Source of the DNA: Paenibacillus sp.
GTDB lineage: Bacteria; Bacillota; Bacilli; Paenibacillales; Paenibacillaceae
DNA length: 64,000 nucleotides
Direction: 5' to 3'
Assembly: GCA_017512705.1 (NCBI GenBank)
Contig: JAFWEX010000129.1
Location: 124,001 to 188,000, forward strand
Below are positions 55,438-62,608 of the stretch, in pieces. Both the position numbers and the translations under genes were made by a program. Within the stretch, counting starts at the first letter, position 1; every line of letters starts with the position of its first letter. The notes under the pieces were generated by a model. The model had not been told where the DNA came from. It saw only the letters and a list, made by a program, of their open reading frames with translations, and searched no databases.

Positions 55438-55633
55438 ACTAATCTACCTCCCTATATTTCGGATGAAGTTATAGCCCGCCCGTTTACTTTAAAGTTACCT
55501 ATCATTGAATTCATAATGGAATTTCACTTTAATTTTTAATATTTAATAGGAACTTTTAACCAAAAATGATAAACTAGAACTATACTGTAATTACAACCAG
55601 TTCATTATTGCAGAAGAATAAGGAGGTCATCTT

Positions 55634-55900
55634 ATGTTTGATGTAAGCGTAAAGCAAGTACAGGATCAACTGGTCATCCGTTGGCAGTTTTCGAAATTTG
55701 AAATTCCTCTTGCACAGATCATATCTGTCACGCTAGATGATACTTATGGAGGCAGTGAACCCTCAGCAATACGGATCGGAGGTGCGCGAACAACGGAGCG
55801 GATCTTGATTCGGACTGCTCATCAATCATATATTATATTTACGAACAATGTGAACTTGTTCTCCACCATTCAAACCATGTTGAATCAATCAGCAAGCTAA
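55634..55900 (+). CDS. SunI/YnzG family PH-domain-like protein
   Basis: 88 residues: FDVSVKQVQDQLVIRWQFSKFEIPLAQIISVTLDDTYGGSEPSAIRIGGARTTERILIRTAHQSYIIFTNN, the bacterial PH-like fold of the SunI/YnzG/UPF0457 group. SunI gives self-immunity to sublancin in Bacillus, but most members are of unknown role and none of the sublancin genes is here. AAGGAGG precedes the ATG. It is followed by a terminator (AACGCCGTAGA..TCTACGGCGTTTT, about 55929-55957). Its 3' end and terminator recur at 58902-59080. Confidence 0.85.
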   Translation: MFDVSVKQVQDQLVIRWQFSKFEIPLAQIISVTLDDTYGGSEPSAIRIGGARTTERILIRTAHQSYIIFTNNVNLFSTIQTMLNQSAS

Positions 55901-56035
55901 CAGTCTGTTGCCGAGCTCTTATTTTCAAACGCCGTAGAGAACGTTCTACGGCGTTTTCTATTTCCTCAACAACTTCATGTATATAACCGCATCTGAAACG
56001 AACTGATATAGAAAATACATAACTCACACTCCGTT
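55861..56035 (+). repeat. Direct repeat, copy A (sunI-like 3' end, terminator and spacer)
   Basis: From CAAACCATGTTG..CAATCAGCAAG through the CCGTAGA terminator to AGAAAATACATAA and CACACTCCG, this stretch aligns with 58902-59080 with substitutions and small gaps. It contains the last codons of the SunI-like gene and its terminator. Confidence 0.75.
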
Positions 56036-56126
56036 TATCCCCCTTCTAATTCTATTCATGTCACAATTTGCATACGAAGGATTGTTACATATATATCCGG
56101 ATCATTTTATTACTAGGAGGAAAAGC

Positions 56127-57065
56127 ATGCAAAATTGGAATAACAAGAAACTCTCATTCAGAAAAGTGGCTGGAGCTTGGTGTATAGCTGCGGCTATAAC
56201 AACGACAGGAACAGGAGTATTGTGGAATTTTTCATCCATAGCAGAAGCAGCTCAGGCAAGTACCGCAAACGTCAAAAGTGTAACTCACGATGGGGTTAAA
56301 CTTACGTTGTCTGATGTAGAGTATGATGGTGTATTACTAAAAATCACGATACAACGTGAAGGCAAAGGTATGCCTGCGGGAATGCTGGCTCGCTACAATC
56401 AAAAAATTGTGAAGGGAAATTTGAAGGTATCTGGCATTCTAATCAATGGTCAAAAAGACAGTAAAGCCATGATTTCATTCCGTGATCATTTCGAAGAACC
56501 CAATGCTGCCGTTTTGGAATATAGATCCGACCATCTTCCAGATCAATTTGAGCTGACTCTTCAAGTGTCTGTAAGCAAAATTGCGAAGAACTTCGAGTTT
56601 AAGATTCCTGTTAAGAACAAAGGTAAAACTATTGAAATCAAACCGAATCAGACGAAGGAAAGTAAAGGCTTTAGTTATACCGTAAGAAAAATAAATATGT
56701 CCCCTACCCAAACACAACTCGTGCTGGATAGTACAGGAGAAGTACCTGCGTCCTCCAAGCAAACGGGTGAATATGCACCAACCATGATGTATTATGACAT
56801 CGCGGATGACCAGGGTAAAATGCTGAAGCAAAAAATTATAGGATTCTATTCTAAAAAACCCAAAACTGCGTATCACATTAACGAACTATATAATGCCGTC
56901 AATCCTAAAACCAAGTTCATCACAATCAAACCGTACACCTTCACGGTAAAGCCTTCGGATTGGAGTATTGTGGGGGAAAAAGCGGACAAAAAAGGCAAAA
57001 CCGTTAGCTTCGGAACCAAAACATACATCAAAGAATTAGAAATGAAAGTTAACATCACAAAATAA
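56127..57065 (+). CDS. Secreted paralogue of the anti-sigma outer domain (DUF4179/DUF5643-like)
   Basis: 312 residues, ATG 56127 after AGGAGGAAAAGC. N-terminal signal peptide-like segment (VAGAWCIAAAITTTGTGVLW..IAEA) instead of a regulatory domain, then a beta-rich region very similar to the C-terminal 260 residues of the neighbouring anti-sigma: HDGVKLTLSDVEYDGVLL, EFKIPV, STGEVPASSKQTGEYAPTMMYY and IKPYTFTV. It is thus an anti-sigma ectodomain without the sigma-binding part. Possibly a decoy or sensor partner; function unknown. It stands 65 bases before the sigma-factor gene and may be transcribed with it. Confidence 0.8.
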   Translation: MQNWNNKKLSFRKVAGAWCIAAAITTTGTGVLWNFSSIAEAAQASTANVKSVTHDGVKLTLSDVEYDGVLLKITIQREGKGMPAGMLARYNQKIVKGNLKVSGILINGQKDSKAMISFRDHFEEPNAAVLEYRSDHLPDQFELTLQVSVSKIAKNFEFKIPVKNKGKTIEIKPNQTKESKGFSYTVRKINMSPTQTQLVLDSTGEVPASSKQTGEYAPTMMYYDIADDQGKMLKQKIIGFYSKKPKTAYHINELYNAVNPKTKFITIKPYTFTVKPSDWSIVGEKADKKGKTVSFGTKTYIKELEMKVNITK

Positions 57066-57130
57066 CATCAATCATGTCACATAATGAACTTTCCAGATTG
57101 TTATATAAACAAAGACAAGGAGGTGAGCCT

Positions 57131-57727
57131 GTGCAAGCCACCATCCCCGGGGATATGCAGGTTAAGAGAGAAAAAAACGAACGAATCGAACAAGCTGTGC
57201 AGCGAGTGATCACTGGTGAAAAAGAAGCCTATGAGCTAATCATTCAAGAATTTGAACGTCAGATTTATACCTATTGTTATTACATTCTCAAAAATCATCA
57301 AGAGACAGAGGATGCTGTACAGGAAATCTTCATTCGAGCCTACGAGAATCTGAATAGTTATAAGAGAAAGGTCAGTTTCTCCTCGTGGCTGTACAGAGTG
57401 GCCTACAATCATTTGATGAATATGAAGAAAAAGAACAGCCGCTGGTTAAAGCTTGTAGATGAGTATAGGCGCAACAAAACAGTCATACAAGAATCTCATT
57501 CGTATACAACAGCCATTGAACAGCTAATGGAATATTTGACACCGGAAGAACGTCATATCCTGCTGTTAAAGGCTGTGGAACAATATAGCTTTGAGGAGAT
57601 CGCCATCATTATGAATACTAAGTCTGCTACCTTACGCAAGAAGTATGAACGTCTTCGCCGTAAACTGATCGAGCAGACAACTAAAGGAGGACAATTGCAT
57701 GGACAAGCAGCTCAACCCTATTCCTGA
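57131..57727 (+). CDS. ECF-type RNA polymerase sigma factor
   Basis: 198 residues. Region 2: QAVQRVITGEKEAYELIIQEFERQIYTYCYYILKNHQETEDAVQEIFIRAYENLNSYK..FSSWLYRVAYNHLMN; region 4: LTPEERHILLLKAVEQYSFEEIAIIMNTKSATLRKKYERLRRKL. It directs transcription in response to a signal held by its anti-sigma factor. GTG start at 57131 behind a perfect AAGGAGGTG; the frame at 57074 lacks a site. It overlaps the anti-sigma by 29 bases, so the two are coupled. Confidence 0.9.
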   Translation: MQATIPGDMQVKREKNERIEQAVQRVITGEKEAYELIIQEFERQIYTYCYYILKNHQETEDAVQEIFIRAYENLNSYKRKVSFSSWLYRVAYNHLMNMKKKNSRWLKLVDEYRRNKTVIQESHSYTTAIEQLMEYLTPEERHILLLKAVEQYSFEEIAIIMNTKSATLRKKYERLRRKLIEQTTKGGQLHGQAAQPYS

Positions 57728-58898
57728 CCAGCGGCTTGAAGAATTGGAGCAGCGGATTCGCAACACACCCATGCCTCGAAATAGTATGAGCAGTGAAATT
57801 ATGAATAAAATCGGAGGAAGAAACATGACCAAACAACGGAATGGATCTACAATACTGAAACGGACTTTAACCGCAGCCTCCATTGCTGTAGTTATGGGTG
57901 CAGGTGCTGTAGGCGCAGGATTTGTATCCCCAACCATGGCTAGTGCATTGAAACAAATCCCAGGAATTGGGTCGATGTTCTACGGAATGAATTCTGATGA
58001 GATTCAGCGCGCAGTAGATCAAGGTATTCTGACACAGCCGCTGGAACAGATCACGAAAGACGGAGTAACGTTAACCCTTACGAACGTAATATATGATGGA
58101 ACCCGTCTGAGTTACAGCATTGAACGTGCCGGAGAAAATCTCCCACAGAGTGTCCCAAGTCCGTACGTTCCTATGGAAAGCGAGCTGTTCACAGATGATA
58201 AGGAATGGAAGAGTCGTGTTCAAATACCAGAAGATCAGCATCAGAAGGGTTATATTATCTCGCCTACAACCTTTATCAATAATGAAGAGTTGAAAGCATC
58301 TATACGTTTTGGAAGTGATATCGGGAACCGGAACGCCGCCTTAACTGAATATACGCATCTTGGCTCATTGCCTAATGAATTCGAGCTCACTGTTCAGGCA
58401 AAAGTAACGCAGATCGAGGAGCCCTTCGAATTCAAAGTACCCGTGAAGATCAGCAACAACAAGTTAGTCATCCAACCGAATGAAACGAAAAGCTACGAAA
58501 ATTTCAGTTACACCTTGCAAAAAATAGAATCTACCGTAACAAATACACGACTCATTCTGGAAAGCACTGGGGAAGTGCCTGCTTCCTCGGAGCAAACAGG
58601 GAAATATGCTCCGACCATGATGTATTATGAGATCGTAGACGATCAAGGCAAGGTATTGAAACAACGGAGCACTGGCTTCTTTCACAGAGCTCCCGATCTG
58701 GAGTACCAAGTGGATGAGCTATACGACGCTATTAGTCCGAATGCAAAATCAGTGAAGATTAAACCGTACACCTTCACAGTGAATACGGACAATTGGAATG
58801 TTGTTGGGGAAAAGACTAATGAACAGGGCAAAATGGAAAGTATGGGAGACAAAACCTATATCAAAGAGTTGGAAATGGAGGTCATTCTTAAACAATAA
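57699..58898 (+). CDS. Membrane anti-sigma factor with DUF4179/DUF5643 ectodomain
   Basis: 399 residues, ATG 57699 after AAAGGAGG at 8 bases. N-terminal cytoplasmic sigma-binding part of about 50 residues (LEELEQRIRNTPMPRNSMSSEIMNKI), one membrane segment (about 54-74, TAASIAVVMGAGAVGAGFVS), then a large extracellular beta-rich domain (DUF4179 followed by DUF5643), ending YIKELEMEVILKQ. It should hold the ECF factor at the membrane and release it on a cell-envelope signal. The ectodomain is duplicated in the gene at 56127. Confidence 0.85.
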   Translation: MDKQLNPIPDQRLEELEQRIRNTPMPRNSMSSEIMNKIGGRNMTKQRNGSTILKRTLTAASIAVVMGAGAVGAGFVSPTMASALKQIPGIGSMFYGMNSDEIQRAVDQGILTQPLEQITKDGVTLTLTNVIYDGTRLSYSIERAGENLPQSVPSPYVPMESELFTDDKEWKSRVQIPEDQHQKGYIISPTTFINNEELKASIRFGSDIGNRNAALTEYTHLGSLPNEFELTVQAKVTQIEEPFEFKVPVKISNNKLVIQPNETKSYENFSYTLQKIESTVTNTRLILESTGEVPASSEQTGKYAPTMMYYEIVDDQGKVLKQRSTGFFHRAPDLEYQVDELYDAISPNAKSVKIKPYTFTVNTDNWNVVGEKTNEQGKMESMGDKTYIKELEMEVILKQ

Positions 58899-58901
58899 CG
58901 A

Positions 58902-59080
58902 CTCTCAATTCAAACCATGTTGGCTCAATCAGCAAGTTAATCATCTGCTGCCGAGCATCTCATATATTTAAACGCCGTAGAGGATATTCTACGGCGTTTA
59001 CTATTCCCTCAATAATTCCCTGTCTATTAGCGGGCATTCGAGACGAACAAAACAGAAAATACATAAGCCATACTCCGGAC
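58902..59080 (+). repeat. Direct repeat, copy B with sunI-like 3' remnant
   Basis: Reads IQTMLAQSAS-stop (58911-58940), matching the C-terminus IQTMLNQSAS of the SunI-like protein, then the same terminator stem (AAACGCCGTAGAGG..CTACGGCGTTT) and the trailing AGAAAATACATAAGCCATACTCC. The rest of the sunI-like gene is absent, so this is a truncated second copy. It also ends the anti-sigma transcript. Confidence 0.75.
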
Positions 59081-59225
59081 TGCCCTTGTTTATGAGACAG
59101 TTAGCATAGTCAAAGACAACAGATAATTACCATGAGTATAGACAGGAATCGGGTAATTACTCTAACATGTTTCTTCCACCCGTCCTCCTCACGCTGTCCA
59201 TCATGTGTTTGCGAAATCATCTTAC

Positions 59226-60218
59226 TCACAGGTCATTGGACGGTGGCACTAATTTTATGATTTCGGTGGCAACAAGATCCGGATGACTGTTATGGATGTA
59301 ATGATCGGCATGAGGGATAATCTGCTGGGTTCCTTGCTGGGACCATGAAGAAAATTTGGCTTGATCTGCCTGCCATGCTTGGCTTCCCTCACTTGAATTA
59401 TCAGGCCCTCCCGTCAGAATCGTCAAAGGGAAAGAAAACTCCTTTTTGTTCTCCAGCACGCGGGTTGCGTTATCCTTGGATAGGCGCATCTCATCCATCA
59501 CATTGTCATTATAAGCATGCTTCAGTGCGGATATGGTGGCAGCCTTTTTCATCGATTCTGACACCAGCTCGGGGTCAATCACCAGCGTTTTCATCATACG
59601 ATCCGAGTGCAACACTGTACGTGCAATGCCGGTTTTCACCAGAAATCGAACAGAATTAAAATACCATTCGGGCGCATCCATACCCACTGTACTGTAATAT
59701 TCTGGACTACCCCCATCGATGATGACCATACCTGCTACTTCATCCGGATACATTTGTGCAAAACGGAGTGTCTCCAGAGCACCTAACGAATGAGCTACCA
59801 AGATGTAAGGTGGACGCTGACCGGATTTTCGCAGCAACTGGTGAATCTCTGCCGTGATGGTATCGATATCACGAGGTTGATCTGTATAGTCGCTGTAGCC
59901 ATATCCGAATCGATCATATACCGCAATTTTCACCTTTGATTTCAACTTGTCATACAACAGGCTGAAATCCACATAAGGATTAGGTGTTCCCCAACCTGAG
60001 GCAAACACGACCGTTACATCTCCTTTGCCGGCGGTGTAGATATGCATGTTGCGACCACTAACTTCATAGTACTTGCCTGGCGGGGAATAGGACTTCATAT
60101 CCTGCTTGGATTGATAAGCCTCATACGCTGTACCTGTCAGTAATACAAGTCCTGCAGCCAACATCAGGCATCCCAGTACTTTTAATAATCTCTGTAACCC
60201 CTTCTTCATCTTCTCCAC
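59226..60218 (-). CDS. Alpha/beta hydrolase, membrane-anchored
   Basis: 330 residues. N-terminal membrane anchor (about 11-30, VLGCLMLAAGLVLLTGTAYEAY), then VVFASGWGTPNPYVDFSLLYDKLKSKVKIAVYDRFGYGYSD, nucleophile elbow VAHSLGALETLRFA, acid region TILTGGPDNSSEGSQ and catalytic His in IIPHADHYIHNSHPD. Faces outside if the anchor is uncleaved. Resembles the haloalkane dehalogenase-like/lysophospholipase group; substrate unknown. Preceded by GGGGTGGAGAAG. Confidence 0.82.
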   Translation of the reverse strand: MEKMKKGLQRLLKVLGCLMLAAGLVLLTGTAYEAYQSKQDMKSYSPPGKYYEVSGRNMHIYTAGKGDVTVVFASGWGTPNPYVDFSLLYDKLKSKVKIAVYDRFGYGYSDYTDQPRDIDTITAEIHQLLRKSGQRPPYILVAHSLGALETLRFAQMYPDEVAGMVIIDGGSPEYYSTVGMDAPEWYFNSVRFLVKTGIARTVLHSDRMMKTLVIDPELVSESMKKAATISALKHAYNDNVMDEMRLSKDNATRVLENKKEFSFPLTILTGGPDNSSEGSQAWQADQAKFSSWSQQGTQQIIPHADHYIHNSHPDLVATEIIKLVPPSNDL

Positions 60219-60593
60219 CCCTTATCAAAAAGGTTTGTTTATCTGTGTATGTATGCTCCTATCCTATCCAAAAAAATAGCCTAATTGAAACAATCGATAG
60301 TCCAGTTCTTTCCCCAACCAAAGTCCAGTTTCACTCCCTTACTTCTGACAACACCAACGAATTTATTGCTCTGCCCCCTTAGGTGACAGTTGACAGAACA
60401 ACCTTCCTTCCATTCCCTATTACACCCAGATTCTTGATCCGCTTTTTAAAGATAAAGGTCTAAGTGCAACGTATACTCGCAAAGCAGCTTTCTTGCAAAC
60501 AGCTTTCAGGTGAACGATTCGTTTCTCCAGCTTATGTTGTCTTCTACGTTCCCGTACCCACAACAACAACAATAGAAATGACATCATCAATAT
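60219..60593. other. Intergenic gap
   Basis: Between the hydrolase 5' end and the ABC operon 3' end. No ORF, repeat or RNA motif was recognised; TATCCT-like -10 words occur near 60254 on the minus strand and could belong to the hydrolase promoter. Confidence 0.4.
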
Positions 60594-60641
60594 AGAAGGA
60601 GCCTGGATCAGTGTATGAACATCTGATCCACGGCTCCTTCT
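60594..60641 (-). terminator. Terminator of the second sugar ABC operon
   Basis: GAAGGAGCC.GGATCAG (60595-60611) pairs with CTGATCC..GGCTCCTTC (60622-60640), an extended GC stem. Confidence 0.75.
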
Positions 60642-60699
60642 TGTTTAATCATGGATAGTATTTGAAGTATCAACCAACAATTCCGGAACGTTCAACACT

Positions 60700-61683
60700 T
60701 TATACAAAATAACGCTGCACAAACAAATACAAAATCATCAGCGGTGCAATCGCGAGTAATATGCCCGTATCTACAATCATAGCTACATAGTTAGGGTCTA
60801 CCTTCATGCCTGAATTCGAACCGAACCCCATCAGCTGTGGAATCAGCTGGTTGGTTTGAGCAGGCAGTGAGGCTACCTTCAGCGAAATGAGCGGGCTCTC
60901 ACTCATGAACAATGCCGAATAGAACGTATCATTGTATTGCCATACAAAACAGAACAGAATGACTGTAATTAGCGGTGAGACTGCATTAGGCAGCATTATG
61001 CGCGCAAACGTTCTGAAGCCCCCTGCCCCATCAATAAGCGCAGCCTCTTCAATCTCCTTCGGCATCCCTTTGAAGAACTGTCGGAAGATATAGATAAATA
61101 ATCCTGCCTTAAGTCCACCGGCTGTTGCCGCAGTGATCATAGAGGGCCAATACGTGTTGAGCAGATTGATTCCTTCTTTTCCCGTAAACAACTGAATGAT
61201 CCCGAGAAAATCGAAGCTCCTGAAATGAAGGTACATCGGTACCATCAGTGTACTGGTCGGCACCAAAATCGTTAAAATTACCAATACAAAAAGTACATTG
61301 CTTCCCGGAAACGTAAACCGCGCAAATCCATATCCTGCAAGTGCACAGGACACGGTGGTTAGCAGCGTGGTTATGGCGACGAACAATAACGTGTTTGCGA
61401 TCAGAGGTACGTAGTCCATCACTTGTGCCGCAATTCGAATATTCTCCAACGTAAAATGCTGGGGAATCATATAGATTATTGGATTATAGATATCCTGCTT
61501 ATCTTTGAACGTAACAGATAGTTTAAGAAAAAGCGGATACAGAATAATAAATGATATTCCAATGACCAATGCGTACCTGAAAATGGAATAGAGCAGGTCA
61601 GCTGTCTTGTTTCGTACACGCTTCATCGGATCATCAGCTTTCGGAACGACCACGATCCGCTCTGTGTCTGACGCAGCCATCAT
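60700..61683 (-). CDS. Sugar ABC transporter permease
   Basis: 327 residues, six membrane segments, with EAA loop EEAALIDGAGGFRTFARIMLPNAVSPLITV (about 216-245) and C-terminal ILYLFVQRYFV, the MalG-like type. Two adjacent ATGs follow GGGAGG; either may serve. It follows the partner permease by 25 bases. No ATPase or binding protein lies inside the window; the binding protein is probably upstream, beyond the right edge, and a shared ATPase may be used. Confidence 0.9.
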   Translation of the reverse strand: MMAASDTERIVVVPKADDPMKRVRNKTADLLYSIFRYALVIGISFIILYPLFLKLSVTFKDKQDIYNPIIYMIPQHFTLENIRIAAQVMDYVPLIANTLLFVAITTLLTTVSCALAGYGFARFTFPGSNVLFVLVILTILVPTSTLMVPMYLHFRSFDFLGIIQLFTGKEGINLLNTYWPSMITAATAGGLKAGLFIYIFRQFFKGMPKEIEEAALIDGAGGFRTFARIMLPNAVSPLITVILFCFVWQYNDTFYSALFMSESPLISLKVASLPAQTNQLIPQLMGFGSNSGMKVDPNYVAMIVDTGILLAIAPLMILYLFVQRYFV

Positions 61684-61708
61684 CTATACCTCCCTTGACG
61701 TTGAACCG

Positions 61709-62608
61709 TCAATTGTAATGAACCCGCCGGGATAACACCCAACCCACCACGAGCAGAACCAGACCAATAACAAGTGTGTATAGCCAAGACATCGCCGAGC
61801 TGAGACCGAAGTTTTGCGTTTTGAACGCCGTCTGATAGATAGCCTGGGTCACCGGACTTCCGGCAAATGAGTCAATGATTGTATAGATGACATTAGTCAG
61901 AATGAGCGGACTCACCATGGGAAACGTAATTTTCCAGAAGGTTTCATAAGCTGTTGCTCCCTCCATCTTGGCAACCTCATACATCGAACCCGGGACGGAT
62001 TGCAACGCAGCAAGAAAGATGAGAATCTGTACACCCGAGCTGCTGATAATGTCATAGATTCGCATGATGGCTTCCACAATGTAATCAATATAGATCATGG
62101 GCAGTCCGACCTCTGCCAGCATTCGAACAATAGAGACCACGTTAAATGAAGCTCCTCCATCCGCCGCAGCCTCAACAGCACTGGAATCTCCCATTAAATT
62201 AATCAATCCCGCTGACTCGGCTGCCGCTACAGCACTGGAAGCCAGAATCACAGGCAGGAAAAAGATTGCACGTGCCGCTGTTCTGCCCTTGAACTTCTGA
62301 TTAAGCAGTGTCGCAGTAAACAAACTGAAAAATAAAATCATAGGCACGTTAAGCAGCATCGTCCCGATGGAGTCTACCAGAATCCGATTGAAAGAAGCAT
62401 CAATCAGAAGCGCGTCTTGAAAATTGGTCAAACCGACGAATTCAAGCATGTACCCGTTCGGAGCAATGGATAATTTGCTAAGACTGAACCGGATAGATTG
62501 CAGAAGTGGCGCAGCAAATAGGAAAATGAAACCGATTAGCCACGGAGAAATAAAGGCCAGCCCTAACAGTGCCCTCCGTGACCTCAACGACATTCGCATG
62601 GTTCTCAT
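61709..62608 (-). CDS. Sugar ABC transporter permease
   Basis: 299 residues, six membrane segments, MalF-like, with EAA loop YEVAKMEGATAYETFWKITFPMVSPLILTNVIY (about 205-240). The N-terminal RRALLGLAFISPWLIGFIFLFAAPLLQSI and FVGLTNFQDAL are usual for this type. Its ATG overlaps the DUF5696 gene stop by 4 bases. Partner of the permease at 60700. Confidence 0.9.
   Translation of the reverse strand: MRTMRMSLRSRRALLGLAFISPWLIGFIFLFAAPLLQSIRFSLSKLSIAPNGYMLEFVGLTNFQDALLIDASFNRILVDSIGTMLLNVPMILFFSLFTATLLNQKFKGRTAARAIFFLPVILASSAVAAAESAGLINLMGDSSAVEAAADGGASFNVVSIVRMLAEVGLPMIYIDYIVEAIMRIYDIISSSGVQILIFLAALQSVPGSMYEVAKMEGATAYETFWKITFPMVSPLILTNVIYTIIDSFAGSPVTQAIYQTAFKTQNFGLSSAMSWLYTLVIGLVLLVVGWVLSRRVHYN

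Noticed and set aside
55634..55900. Sublancin-type bacteriocin locus suggested by the SunI-like protein
   Set aside because: No precursor peptide, glycosyltransferase or bacteriocin exporter is nearby; SunI-like proteins are widespread without bacteriocins.
55839..56027. Minus-strand frame across the sunI-like 3' end
   Set aside because: It runs through the terminator palindrome and has no start signal.
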